This document shows positions 1 to 11,921 of a stretch of 64,000 nucleotides of DNA, in pieces. Within the stretch, counting starts at the first letter, position 1. Each line of letters opens with the position of its first letter. The position numbers and the translations under genes were made by a program. The DNA lies in contig JAJTWR010000266.1 in assembly GCA_021613335.1 (NCBI GenBank), forward strand, positions 5,499,501 to 5,563,500, in the 5' to 3' direction. The DNA comes from Whitmania pigra (Eukaryota; Annelida; Clitellata; Hirudinida; Haemopidae). Under the pieces are notes generated by a model that was not told the origin of the DNA, did no database searches, and saw nothing but the letters and a program-made list of their open reading frames with translations.

Positions 1-136
1 TTTTTGGAAGAAACCATAAATCACCCATTAATTATGTCAACAAAATAGGATAGCTTAAGATTAAATTATGTATTTATCCGATTTTTTGAGTTCAATTCCT
101 AGCCCCTCGCTATAACTATCCAGGTAGGATATGAAG

Positions 137-316
137 GCAGTGTTTATTTATTTGATTATAGTCCGTTGCGTGACTGAGATGATTTGGACTTGGATGAAGG
201 CACTGTTTAATCGATCCACCATTTATATGGCGCTCCCCGGCTTGCAAAGTCGACACATAAGAACTGTTACCACCGCCGCGAGCAGGAACGCAACCCATTA
301 GGCCAACCTGCACTGC
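137..316 (-). repeat. Dispersed SINE-like repeat, family B
   Basis: Read on the minus strand, the copy opens with a tRNA-like A-box stretch (GGTTGGCCTAATGGGTT) and ends in a block containing GACTATAATCAAATAAATAA. The same end block and 5' part recur at 16795-16962, and the 5' part alone at 49817-49877. Three diverged copies with the same order of blocks support a short interspersed repeat. No convincing B box was seen, so tRNA derivation is an inference. Confidence 0.5.
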
Positions 317-1250
317 TATTAAATGATTAATTGACGTCAACCATGTTTTGTTTGGCTACTCTGAATCAGCTTCAGGAAATTGCCTTCATGCTGGGACTAC
401 TGCTTCATCAACCAAGAGCCAGAATTTCTAATATAATGACACCAGCTAACAAACAGGCTCCCTTTTTGATGCATGTTGAACACCATATTATGTTTTCCAG
501 ATTATGAATAGGTTGTAGGAAATAAGATATAAACTCATTGTCACGTTCTTCCTCGAAGTCCGTAACAGGCAGTACCGCTGCCACCACCAACACCCAGTTC
601 TTTACCAAAAACAAGGAATTGGAACTAAAGCTTTATTTATAATCTTAGCCGCAGGAAACCGTCAGGAACCAGTCACCAAAGCCATCATTATCAGCCTCAT
701 TTAGCCCATATTTATACACGTTAAATCTGACTAGTAATTCTAACAAAATCTATTAAAATATCAGCCAATCGAAATTTACGAAAAAGGTCAATACACGCCT
801 ACCAGTTGATTAAACTAGTTGTCCTAAAAATAATAGTTATTATTTTAAATTAACTAATGAAATGCACTCCCGAGCTACAAATCATCAAATCTAGAAGTCA
901 TGTCTGGTGGTCTCAGAGATCCAGCCATGACACTCATTCATGGGATCACATGGGTACCGAAATTCAAAAGGATGTTCTGGCAAACCCGAAAACTGTAACT
1001 TATTCTGATCATCTGGTCATGCAAGTATTCCTCATCATCAGCCTAAGCTCATGAACTGGGCTAGAAAAGTCTGCTTGGATTGGAAATTGACATTACTAAT
1101 GAAAGAACAAAGTTGGTGAAACCTGTTATTACTATATCTAAGAACGAAAATTGAAGATGACATAAGGCTATTGAATTTATCATTTCTTGAAGCAAAACCT
1201 TGATTGTTCATTTTAACAAAGGCTGGGATTGATGGTTTCCATGAATCAAA

Positions 1251-1412
1251 ATGGTCATGGCTATTTTGGAAGAATTTGATTTCCAGGCCGAACAACAGAT
1301 TAGCAGGTTGAACAATAGATTAAAACTAGAAAAATGTGCTGGCAATAATTTGTCAGACATACGGAGGCAAGCAAAAGCAATTGACAGCATTCACAACTGC
1401 TTCATGCTTTGA
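1251..1412 (+). CDS. Small coiled-coil-like ORF, doubtful
   Basis: An ATG-started ORF of 53 codons plus stop. It is rich in E, Q, L, R and K with heptad-like spacing (blocks EEFDFQAEQQ, LNNRLKLEK and IRRQAKAID). I see no initiation context, splice partners or family match. It could be a terminal exon of an unrecognised gene, or chance. No function is assigned. Confidence 0.15.
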   Translation: MVMAILEEFDFQAEQQISRLNNRLKLEKCAGNNLSDIRRQAKAIDSIHNCFML

Positions 1413-1590
1413 GCCAATTTAAACGCTGGATGTTTATAACATGAGCATTTGTTAGCACAGCTGCCTCATCACCATTATGGAATGAAATGTCAGACTTAAA
1501 GATGGCATAACTGTTTAAAATGTCCTGCTCAGTGAGACTTTCTATGGATTAAAATTGAAGTGAACAAAAACGAAGATCCAGAGTCTCAGC

Positions 1591-1596
1591 TTTATT
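1591..1596 (-). terminator. AATF poly(A) signal
   Basis: AATAAA on the minus strand, 11 bases past the AATF stop codon. This is a canonical cleavage and polyadenylation hexamer. The site is inferred from the hexamer and its position only. Confidence 0.5.
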
Positions 1597-1606
1597 AAAT
1601 AAATTC

Positions 1607-4600
1607 TTATGTTTCCATAGGCTTGAATAACCAAGATTGTCCACTCTTAACCTCACTTTGGTTAAAGATCTGATTGAATATTGCATCACTGAAAAATAAT
1701 TAAAAGATACGAATGTATTATTGTGGTGCACTACAACTCCAGCTAAAATATAATTAAATTAGCCAAATGATGTCAGCTTCTCACCATTCTTTGTTGTCCA
1801 TAGGGGTTGCTAATTCAATGTCAGGCAGTCCAATAAGCCTTTTTATGATGTTGTACCTTAAATATTCCAAAACATTTTTTAGCAATTTCCAAACCTTAAC
1901 TAGTTTGTAAGCTTGTAAGTGCATCCATATCAGAGTATTACAAATATACCTTGTTTTCCTTCCTTTGCTGGCGTTGTGATCAACAAGTGATTTTTTGATG
2001 GATTTTGTTCGTAAATTATTGAGTTCTGCCCACCTCCTGTAAAAACACAATGTTCAAAATAAATTGACCCTACTGCACTTTATCTACAAACAGTCGGAAA
2101 GCTAATGAAAATTGACAAGAATATTTTAGATAATTAAATATAAAATAGTTCCAATACAACATGACAGAAAGAAATAAACAAAAATTTATTTTGCAGTATC
2201 TGAACAAAACATAGTCACCAAATGGTAAATTTTCAAATCATTTTGCATAAATGTGGCTACCTGCTGATTTCAACCACATCTCGCGTGTTTGCAATTTTCC
2301 TATTAGTAAGGTCATTCATCAGTCTGCAGTAGAAGTCATAGTCATCAAATATCTCTGGATCTTTGGCCATCACAACTTTGCACTAAAGAATCAAAAAGTT
2401 GCTATTTTTGTTGAATGGTCACCTTCTAGTTGGTCATTTTTAACCTCAATTGGAATAAAAGCAAAAGTCTTTATCATAAAAATACCATAATTATGAAAAC
2501 ACAATGACCTCTGCTTCAGTGCCATCTATGCCTTGTGCAAGTTGATCCACTTCCTTTCCTACCACTTTATACACAAGTCGCTTGGTTTGAGTTCTTTCTA
2601 TGAGGGATTCTTTTTTTTCTAGAACCTATGAATTTTAATTCTTTCATTATATACAGGTCCAAACTTTTCCTTATTTTTGAGTCAAAAAATTCAGAAAGAT
2701 GTTATCTCTACCTGATCAATTTGCTTGTTGATTGGAATGTTGAGCGACTTAAAATCGCCATGTTTAGTGTTTGATGGGGCAAATTTCACTTTTTCAGAAA
2801 GTTCTTTAAGAAGCTGAGTCCTGTAAACCGAAATACTATGTGTCTACAACATTTATTCTAACCAACACGTATTAAATTAAAATCTCAAACAAAGATTTCA
2901 GAAAAGCATTATCTCCTACTGAAACAGAGACTAAGTACTCTTAATAATTTCTCAATGTTGAATTTCTATTTCTAAATTTCTCTAAGCAATATGAAAGTAT
3001 TTTAAACAATAGTTTATTGTCAGAAGTATTAACTTAAATGTAACAGACAGCATCCAAACCTGTACATTCTTAGAGATGTATGTCTCTTGTTAATTAATTC
3101 TTCCAAATTGTGGTTTCTGACCTTTCAAATGAATTAATGTGTTTATTTTAATTTATATTAAAATTAGTAAAACTGAATTCACATCAGTTTTGAATGAGAA
3201 CAAATGACTTTTATTACTTGACCAGGTACTATTGAGCAATTATGTGCATAAGTCACTCACAAAAACTTCATAATATGAGATTATCCAAAGGGATAAAATC
3301 ACATTTAAGGATGACTCACACAAGAATTAATACATTAATACTAAAACCGTAACTAATAATAATACCCAATAACATAACCATAATATTATTTATTTATTTT
3401 TTATAATTAATTTAAGGGTTTAGCACCTATGTCATCACCAAATTTTTGTGGACACCTTACTCATGCAGTAAACATCAGTAATAAATTATCTGATTTATGT
3501 AAAATTTATATTATAAACTACTGATGCGTGACTACCAGTTGAATACAATTAAACCCACTTGAAATGGATTTTACAAAATATATTGATTAATCCCTACAAA
3601 TGGCAAGTTTATTGTAACAAAACATGCTTGCATAAAAATACTGAGGTGTTACTGTAAAAAAAAATTTACACCATGAATTCTACAGAATTAAAAAATTACA
3701 TAAGATATAACTTTATTACTACAAGTAAGTAAGTTTAAAATACCTTTGTAACATCATTTACTTCAACAGCATCACTTTCTTCAGCATCAATTTCATCCTC
3801 ATCTTCATTATTTCCATTCACATCTTCATCAGCTTTATCATCATCAACATCATCTTCATCTTCATCACTTGTAATTTCCTCATCCATTCCATCATCATCA
3901 CTTAACTTCCTCCTGAGTAAGTACCAAAAATTAAAGTCATTACAAAAACAACTTGACATCATCCAAGATTACAATTTTGCCTATTTTAAATATGTTTTTA
4001 TGGTTTATGTTAGTTTTAGACAATATGTAGGACAAAGAACCCTTTATGCAATTATTACTAATTATATAAGCAATAATATTATTGGTATTTTCATGACAAT
4101 AACTATTACAGCCAAAATAAATATAACTAGGCAAACATCATTGTGTTTAACAATATTATAATCTTGTCAGCAGCTACATCATATATAAATATAGTAAAAG
4201 TAGATGCACACAACGGGAACATTAAAATGGAAAAGTACTTTTTGAAAGGAATTCCAATGTTGTCTGCTTCCATCAACTTTTCTTGCAAATCCAACAAATT
4301 GTCAAGCATTTGTTGCAAGCATCTCTTTACTTCAACATGAAATAATTATTACTTAATGACACAAAAACGAAACAATAGTTATTTTGAATCGATGATTTCA
4401 AATATTTTTAATGAAGATGCACCGCATGTAAAAGCCAGACCTCCTTTTGTTGATGATGTGAATGACTGACCAATGCTAGTTCTGAATTGCTGATAACTTG
4501 GAGGTTGTGGCAACTTGTTGACGTTCATTAGCATCTCCTGCTGTCTTATCCGCATGCCCATCAGTCCATCAAACAATTCTGAAGTGTATATTTGTATCAG

Positions 4601-5373
4601 AATGATGACAGAAAATTGCTAACGCAACACTTCTATTACCGATTACAGAACATTAAGATACATGGATAATATTTGCTTTTTAATATATTCTTTTAAATGA
4701 AACTCACCAAACTGAGAAGCTATAGCATTCCCGGTAGAACATGATGCTGTGTTTGCTAATAAAATAAAACAATTTTCAAATTAACTTAGGTTTTATATAA
4801 TGATATGTTAAAGAATCATCAAGACAAAATATTAACCTGGCATTTCCTCTTTCCTCTGACCATCTTCATCATCATAACTGTTGTAATCACATTCTTCATT
4901 ATCATCCTGACCATCTTCATCCTCATCATACTCCTCATCATCCTCATCTTCACCATTATCCTCATGTTCATCATTGTCGATCACGCTATCATCTGTACCA
5001 ATTGTTTCAAAAATTAAGTCTTTCAATTTTGAACGTTAACAATGTTTACCTTCACATTCGTCCCCCTCATCAAATATAGCACCTTCTCTGGTATCACCAT
5101 CTACAATAACAAAGCGTGTTATATAATGCTTTAAACAGAAACTTTAACAGCAATTCTGAAATAATATAAAAGTACTTGTTTCAAATAAAAAATCCATATT
5201 TACCCATTTGACACGAGTCGATACCGGTAAAATATTCAAAGTAAAAAAATCCATAATACCACAACTAATGGTGAATAATATGGCATACGTAATATATGCA
5301 AGAATATTTCAAAACAATATTATAATTAAATATTACAAATGTTACCGTCAGACAAATACTCGCTTTCCGACAT
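1607..5373 (-). CDS. AATF: AATF/Che-1 (apoptosis-antagonizing transcription factor)
   Basis: Fourteen coding exons on the minus strand: 5346-5373, 5050-5100, 4837-4992, 4708-4755, 4441-4578, 4239-4329, 3744-3912, 3060-3121, 2712-2820, 2509-2625, 2261-2382, 1942-2036, 1785-1899, 1607-1688. All phases join, giving about 460 aa. Conserved blocks are the acidic N-terminus, LFDGLMGMRIRQQ..LPQP (exon 5), ERTQTKRLVYK (exon 10), EIFDDYDFY (exon 11) and NASKGRKTRY (exon 12). AATF is a nucleolar/nuclear factor in small-subunit ribosome biogenesis and transcription control. The protein is shorter at the N-terminus than the vertebrate form, and exon 7 is an acidic insertion (see findings). The start is ATG at 5371-5373. 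The final two exons are least certain in alignment. An AATAAA lies just past the stop (1591-1596). Confidence 0.9.
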
Positions 5374-6240
5374 TCCTGCCCTTCCTAAATGACAAGATTA
5401 AATCAATCCCACGACTAAAGCGATAATAGAAACAAAACAAAAAATCAACAATTAGCTTGTCTCAAATAAATTGCAGAAACCAATTTAGATTTTTGTAATA
5501 TGCCTCAGTTTTTTAAAATTAAAATGATTTGCAACTTAAGATAATGTTTATTAAAAGATTTAATGCACCCCATAATATTGCTGACCAATTTTTTTTATCT
5601 AAATGCAGAAAATCAAATTATAAAGACTACAAACACATAGACATCACAAGATAATCTTTATCGCCATATGGGACAGATACCGATACACACAACTAATTCT
5701 TACTTTTCGCAATTTCAGTTAGGTTATGTGACGATCAGTAAATTTCAAAATGGATTTGATGCTTAGTTATTGTAGCAATAAATTAAAACCACTATATAGA
5801 AAGCAGCTGCGAAATCAAGCTCATGCTATTTCACGTCGAAAATCATAAAACCGCGACCAAAGCCAAACAGCGACCTCCCCTACAGCTTCACAAATTCTGC
5901 TATTCCACAGATCCCACATCCTAAGACAATAAAAGCCTTCCAAAGACTTCAATTTTCCCCATAGTGCGCCCGCATGGCCTAACGGTTAAGGCTGCGCCTC
6001 TCACGATAGCAGCACGGGATTCAAAACCCGCTGCGGGAGCACCGTCCTCATCTAGATATCCAACGGACGCTAACAAAACTTTTTTTTAATTTTCCCCAAT
6101 TTATCTACCCAGTCAGTCAACCAAGTCCATAACACATCACAAGTGACAGCTAGACTTAACCCATTTGTTTAGTTATTTGCAAATAGACAAGAGTTCTCTG
6201 ATGAATTTTATTTTCCAGAAATGTGAATATCCTCATTCAT
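5374..6240. other. Intergenic, AATF upstream / eS6 downstream
   Basis: The stretch lies between two minus-strand genes. It should contain the AATF promoter, although no TATA or initiator could be assigned. It includes the family A repeat. No further ORF with recognisable content was seen. Confidence 0.5.
5964..6079 (+). repeat. tRNA-derived SINE-like repeat, family A
   Basis: The head resembles a tRNA: A-box-like TGGCCTAACGG near 5974, B-box-like GGGATTCAAAACC near 6015, and ends GTGCGCCCGCA and TGCGGGAGCAC that pair with one mismatch. It is followed by a short tail (ACCGTCCT...GGACGCTAACAAAA) that is also found in an inverted copy at 16645-16755 and a tail-only fragment at 24124-24163. Repetition with a conserved non-tRNA tail argues for a SINE rather than a working tRNA gene. 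It lies between AATF and eS6. Confidence 0.6.
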
Positions 6241-7251
6241 CTACTTTGCAGATACTGACTCGGTTCTACTTGCTGAGTGAGAGGCAGACCTCTTTCTCTC
6301 CATTTTTCTTTCTTTGGCTTCCTTCAACCTCTGGGCAAGCAGCTTCTGGTATTCAGCTGCCTCTTCTCTCCTCTTGACATCACGACGTCTCTTCAATGCA
6401 ACACGGTGACGCTTCCTTTGGAGAACCAAGGGGGTGACCAACCTCTGGATCTTGGGGGCCTTGGTCTGTGGTTTCTTCCCTTCCTTAACTGGCAAGGGCT
6501 TTCTAACAACGTATTGCCTGACATCATCTTTCTTATCCAAGTTGAAGAGCTTCCTGATCTTGGATGCCCTCTTAGGTCCAAGACGCCTGGGAACAGTAGT
6601 ATCAGTCAAGCCTGGTATTTCCTGCTCTCCTAAAGAATAAAAAATCAAATTTGTTATTATACAATCATCATTAATGAAGGTAATATTCAAATTAACCTTT
6701 CTTGACAATAACCAAGCTAATGACGCTGAGGTTAGAGTCAGTGATGCATCCACGAACAGACTTCCTCCTTCTCTCTCCATCTCTTCTCATGCGATAGCAT
6801 GGGTGTCCATTGGAAAGGAGAAGACGAACTCTCTGGTTGGTCAGAACTCCTTGCATCATAGGGAAGCCTTGTTTGTCATTTCCACCAGTTATTTTGACAA
6901 CGTATCCCTAATAGAGAAAATGTGCTGCATATACCAAGGTGGTTCCAATAAAATCAATCTTACCTTCCACTCTTCACCGAGACAGTCTGCACAGACTTCA
7001 GCAGCAAGTCTTTTGTCAAAGAAGGGCCTGAGCCTTCTCTCATCATCAACATCGATGAGCTTCTGGCAGCCCGTAGCCGGATAAGCAATGTTTAACTAAA
7101 AATCAAAACATTGGCTTAGTCGTGCGAAAAAAAACGACAGTTGTTGTCGAGCAAAAGTATCCGAGATATTATCCAAAATTCGTACGCATAGATTATCTAT
7201 CCTAAAATGGTGATTTATAAAATTGTTTGACAATTTTAGACCAACCTTCAT
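6241..7251 (-). CDS. RPS6: 40S ribosomal protein eS6
   Basis: Four coding exons: 7246-7251 (only Met-Lys), 6964-7095, 6697-6907, 6241-6629, giving 245 aa, close to the usual 249. Conserved blocks are [50 protein letters not shown] and the basic [13 protein letters not shown] helix. The C-terminal tail is serine-rich with R/K-x-S sites ([10 protein letters not shown]), as expected for the S6-kinase phosphorylation region. The protein is a component of the 40S subunit. A first coding exon encoding only two residues is typical of ribosomal protein genes. The start is fixed by this exon and its GT donor. Confidence 0.97.
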
Positions 7252-7280
7252 GGCCCAATCCTACAGCTTGCCGACTATGC

Positions 7281-7292
7281 GAAAAAAGGAAG
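7281..7292 (-). promoter_or_regulatory. TOP-like pyrimidine tract upstream of eS6
   Basis: On the minus strand the sequence CTTCCTTTTTTC lies about 30 bases upstream of the eS6 ATG. Ribosomal protein mRNAs in animals commonly begin with a 5' terminal oligopyrimidine tract that couples translation to mTOR signalling. Position and composition fit, but the transcription start is not known from sequence. Confidence 0.4.
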
Positions 7293-9180
7293 TAGTACGA
7301 TCTCGAGGAAAGAAATGTTACTGTTACTGTTCAAAACAATTATTTAGCCAAAATTAAATAATTATTTATATAATTTAACTAAAAAATATAAAATATAAAA
7401 ATAAACTAAATCAAAACTACATCAAAATTATAGTCATATCTGTGAATATTTGTACAAGATACGAATAATATTTTATTGTTTATCGTATATAAAAATAAAA
7501 ATAAATTTTATGCATTTCAAATTTTTTGCAGCAGAAAATTTAACAGCAACAAAAATTTTGGATTTTCAATTAATGTGCAATATGATAGCTGTTCTATTGG
7601 CACAAACTATTAAAGTTTCATTATGCATTAACAATGTAACATTTTTGCCGTATCTGGTGTCGCTGACAGAAATTTTGGAGTCCGCCATGGACTTAGATTA
7701 GTGGCTTCATTAGTCTTTGTGCCAACCGGTGTGGGCGAAGGCAATTTATGGTGTCACTCTTTAAAAATTTCACCATTAGTTGGGGGTGGTCTACAAATTT
7801 CAACAATATTAATAAGCAATAAAACATTGGCATTTTAAAAGATTTTGGTGTCACACCCTTTTAAATGTCGTCACCCAACTGAGGTCCGTATCCTCAGCCT
7901 TAGAGATGCAACTAGTTTAAATTGAGCACAGGCACACGTGGCCATACCTAGAATACACGTCTTCATAAATGAAATAGAACTCAAACTGTTATACTACAAC
8001 TTTGTAACACCATGTTGTAATTATTTGAGGAATTATTTTTTTTTACTTCATAAATGTTTAAAATAAGATATGCAAATAGTTGCTTGGCGTTTGAGAGGAT
8101 GTTAGGGTGCTGGAAGAAGGGCTGCTAAGGGCAACTAAGATAATAAAAGGATTCGGAAAGTTAACTTCAAACCAGTGGCGCAACCAGCGAAAAATGCTGG
8201 GGGAGGGGGGCTCACGTTTAGAAAAGGGACGAAAGCCCGACGTAGTCAAAAAATTTTTTGAAACTGTTCAAATGAAAACCACCAATTATAATTAATAAAG
8301 AATTAAAGATAGAACAGATTATTATTATTATGCATACTGAAGATAGTCAAACTCAAAGTTTCAAACCAGTTAAAGCAAATATAAAAAAAAGTTTATGATA
8401 TATTTAAAATTGTAGTATGATATGATTGATATCCTAAACATTTCACTTATTCTAAATTATGTACAAAATTAAGATCCTAAACAGTCTAAAACAATTTTTA
8501 AATGTTGTAGTCTCTCCTATTAGACACCACCACCACCCCCTGGTTGCGCCACTGCTTCAAACGAATTATGAGGAAGGATTATAAAGATGTCAGCTGACTA
8601 CTTTAGAGAAGTGAAGTAGAGGGGATCTTATCGAGGCTTTCAAAATTTTATCGGGAAGAGAAAGCTTTTTGCCTTAACAGTTTTTCGAAGCCACAAAAAT
8701 TGCTACTATTGCACGATTGTAAGTTATATAGGAAGTCTTCAGGAAACTTAAAAACTAACTTCAGCGCTTCCCTGTGGAATAAACAAGATAAGGAAACCAT
8801 CCATGCGGATACGATAAATAAATTTAAAACAAACCCGATATCAAAAGTAAATTTGGATATTAGAGGCTAAAAGTAAAAAGAATGGTTACACAGATCCCGG
8901 TCTGCTTAACGTTACGTTACGTTATGTTATGGTTTTTTTTTTAAATTTTATTTAGTATGAAAAACATTTAATAATCTTTAGAATATTGGGCTATTTATTT
9001 AGTCTACAACATAATTTATAAGCGCTTGCGTTAATCAGTGTTTTTGGATGTTGTTGTCTTTCAGTATTTAATATTATACTGTTATAAGAAATCGGAGGCG
9101 GGAGGCGAAACCTCAAGATCTGACGAATTGTTTACAACCATTACCTGCTTATTATTCTAATTCTGAAAAAGATTGAGCAA
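7293..9180. other. Intergenic between eS6 and PRPF18
   Basis: Divergent upstream region of eS6 (-) and PRPF18 (+). It contains the 382-bp hAT MITE (8173-8554). The remainder is AT-rich with no ORF I can support. A plus-strand ORF at 7450-7701 lacks recognisable content. Confidence 0.5.
8173..8554. mobile_element. hAT-type MITE, 382 bp, intact ends
   Basis: Terminal inverted repeats CAGTGGCGCAACCAG and CTGGTTGCGCCACTG are flanked by a perfect 8-bp direct repeat CTTCAAAC (8165-8172 and 8555-8562). An 8-bp duplication and a CAGTGGCG-type terminus are hAT hallmarks. The interior holds no transposase. Internal blocks (AAGATAGTCAAACTCA, TTTCAAACCAGTT, AAAAATGCTGGGGG) are shared with the element at 22352-23480, so both belong to one family. 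Confidence 0.85.
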
Positions 9181-10911
9181 ATGGACAAATTAAGACAAGA
9201 ATTGGCGAAAAAGAAAGAGGAACGCAAGAGGATGATGTCTTTATTAGTTAGTTTATTTTTTCGGATTTGACCAAACTTTTTGAGACGTGAAATTAAATTG
9301 GAATTAATAATTTTAAGTTTGAGGAATGTTTCAAGTATCTTAAAACAATGTAACATTTTGAAACTGCTTCAGGAAGATGCAGGAAACAAAAAATTTTTCA
9401 AGTTAAGTGAGCTGGAAGCTCTAAAGAACTGCACTAATCAATCTTCAAGTCTCATAACAACTCAGGGGGGTGCTGATGAAGTAAATTTTGCAATAATTTA
9501 AACGCTATTTTCTTATTTTATGCACAACCATGATAGTGTTTCGAGATCTTGCAGTTTTGGATTTCGCAACAATACCTAAATGATCTTCGTTCATGTTGAT
9601 TTGTGTTATATTTTTTAAAACTAAAGAAGTTTTAGGTTATGTGATAAGCTATAAATTTATTGTTCCTGTAGAATTTGGCTTCTACTGCAAGGAGTGATGA
9701 AAGCAAGTGTGGCTCTAGAAATGGAGAATTTCAAGAAGAGGAAAGGAGAAAAGCAAATTTGACAAGGAAAGAGGTTGGTTTTGGTTTAAGAAATTTAAGT
9801 TTGTATTTTTAACTTATTTTGAAATGTGGTAGGTTATCAGACGACTACGTGAAAGAGAAGAGCCAATAAGATTATTTGGTGAGTCTGATTATGAAGCCTT
9901 TATGAGGCTAAGGAAACTTGAAATGTTGGAGCCTGAAATAAACAAGGTTAGGGATGCACTTTTTCAATATGGCCTAAAATAGCTACTTGTTAGTTTATGT
10001 TATTTTATATTAAAGGGATTCAAAAATGACTTTCAAGATGCCATGGATAAAGTTGATGAGAATTACATGAATGAGTTATTGAAGTCAATGCCAGGAGATG
10101 ATGAAAAGTCATCAACAGAAGACGTGAAGGTGAAGGATGATGGAACTACATATGAAGAAGTTTTGGTTGGTTATCTTCTTGTTTTAATTTAAACATTTAT
10201 TGACAATCAGCCACCTTCATTAAAATGCAATCATTGCTTGTAGAAAATGTCTGAAGATTTTGGTAAAGGAGATCTGAAGCATGACTCTCAAGTAATGTTA
10301 AAGTTTTTAAAGGTTTGTGCAAATTATTTTATTTTTTATAATATTTCTAATTGTTGAGTTTATGATGTTTTACCTGATATGATAACATGTGCTCAGACAT
10401 TGCATAAGTTAATTAAATGACATCATGAATATTTTGAATACCTTTCAAGCTCATTCTAAATATCTGGGGTGATGAACTTAATAAAAGGCCTGAAGTTGTC
10501 AAAAGAAGCTTGAAGGGCAAGGTGGCCAGTGCAACACATGTTCAAACAGTCAACTATATCAAGCCTCTCTTCAAAAAGCTTAAGAAACAATCTATTTCTG
10601 AAGATATTTTTTCCTGTCTGGTGGATATTGTCAGGTCCCTTATTGAGAGGGATTATCTTAAAGCTAATGAGGCTTACCTGGAGATGGCAATTGGGAATGC
10701 TCCATGGCCGATTGGAGTGACTATGGTGGGTATTCATGCCAGGACAGGTAGAGAAAAAATTTCAGCCAGAAATGTTGCTCACGTGTTGAACGACGAGACA
10801 CAACGCAAATACATTCAGGCTTTAAAAAGATTGATGACCCAATCTCAGAAGTACTTCCCTACCATCCCATCCAGGAGTATCAACTACATTCCCCCTAGTG
10901 ATTCTCCTTAA
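9181..10911 (+). CDS. PRPF18: Pre-mRNA-splicing factor 18
   Basis: Seven exons: 9181-9246, 9373-9480, 9672-9773, 9833-9946, 10016-10165, 10244-10312, 10450-10911, giving 356 aa, near the usual 342. The N-terminal splicing-factor motif (PSF/PRP4-like) is in exon 4 ([20 protein letters not shown]). The Prp18 domain fills exon 7, with the near-invariant loop [20 protein letters not shown] and the helix [17 protein letters not shown]18 acts in the second catalytic step of splicing with SLU7 and U5 snRNP. The start gives [12 protein letters not shown], matching the family N-terminus, and its exon ends in TTA|GTTAGT. The C-terminus extends about 10 residues past the usual end. Confidence 0.96.
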
Positions 10912-11921
10912 AATGTGGCATCTGACAATTTTACCTTAATAACTATAATTCATGTTTTTCATGAAATTTCTGCAAATAATACAACTTTATTTACTCTTGG
11001 ATTGCTGTTGAAGCAAACTTGTGTGCTTTAATTGGATGAAGTAGTTATATGAATGAAATCCTAGGTGACTGCTGTCAAACCATTCTTGATGTCAGTTCTT
11101 GGGTCATTTCATGCCTTGTGCATAAAATTTTCTTTGTGTTCCCTATGGGCTTTTATAACTATAATGCTTTTTTGGTTTTTCCTCTCCATCACGTTACATA
11201 AAAATTACTGGACGAAATATTCCCACATTATCTTTGGATGTTTTATAGATTAACATTTTTAACCTATTCACGAGCATGAAATGAAGTGTCTTCGTGAATA
11301 TGTAAACTAAAGCAGTTTTTGTAAATCACGGTGAAAACGGGCAACTGTTAAACGCGTCATTTCAAGCACCAGGCGTCTTCGAATGGGTTGCTGTTCTCTC
11401 GTCAGGTTCTTGGTGACAGCTGTTGGGGTTGGGGTTCGGCTTCGTCAACGGAAAAACGTTTTAATATTCGCCTCCAGAGCTAGCGCAGTTAGGCAATCTG
11501 CAGTCTGCTTTAATTCATGATTTCTCAAAGCGAAGGCTATGTAAGGCTGTTTCATGCTTCGAGGATTCGAAGCTTGATGCTTATTATATCCAACCAAGTT
11601 TTTTTTAAATAGGTTTTTAACATTAATAATAGAGGTATTCATTGTATACTTCGTAGTTTTTAGTTGGAGTTGTTTATTGGAAAGATTTTGTTTTGCTCTT
11701 CGTTAAGCTTCTGGAGAGCAATATATAAGCTGCGCTACTTTGACAGGAAACCTGCATTCTCAGCCTCTTAACATAAACTCCTGCAAATCTCTTTGTAGTC
11801 TCTGATTAATAACGGATTTGTACCTCATTCACTAAAGCGTTGCTTTTAAATTTCGAACTTTTAATTCTTCGGATTATTACGAAGTTTTGTGATAATGTGC
11901 TTATCGCTAAAAATGTGAAAA
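10912..11921. other. Intergenic between PRPF18 and junctophilin
   Basis: Holds the PRPF18 3' region and the presumed junctophilin promoter or 5' untranslated region. The block at about 11330-11460 is less AT-rich than its surroundings. No ORF here matches a family I know, and no regulatory element could be assigned. Confidence 0.45.

Larger units (their letters stand above)
1..1606. other. Intergenic stretch downstream of AATF
   Basis: I recognise no conserved gene here. The stretch holds a dispersed repeat copy at about 137-316 and a short coiled-coil-like ORF at 1251-1412, both listed separately. The remainder is AT-rich with many stops in all frames. It may include the 3' untranslated region of the AATF gene, whose stop codon is at 1607-1609 on the minus strand. 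Confidence 0.5.

Noticed and set aside
857..1054. 65-codon ORF as a gene
   Set aside because: No family similarity or splice structure; length is compatible with chance.
4805..5017. Plus-strand ORF with hydrophobic Ile/Thr/Phe runs resembling a membrane protein
   Set aside because: It is the antisense of the acidic AATF exon 3 (GAT/GAA codons).
5964..6044. Functional tRNA gene
   Set aside because: A and B boxes are present, but the anticodon arm is irregular and the sequence recurs elsewhere with a shared non-tRNA tail, so a SINE is more likely.
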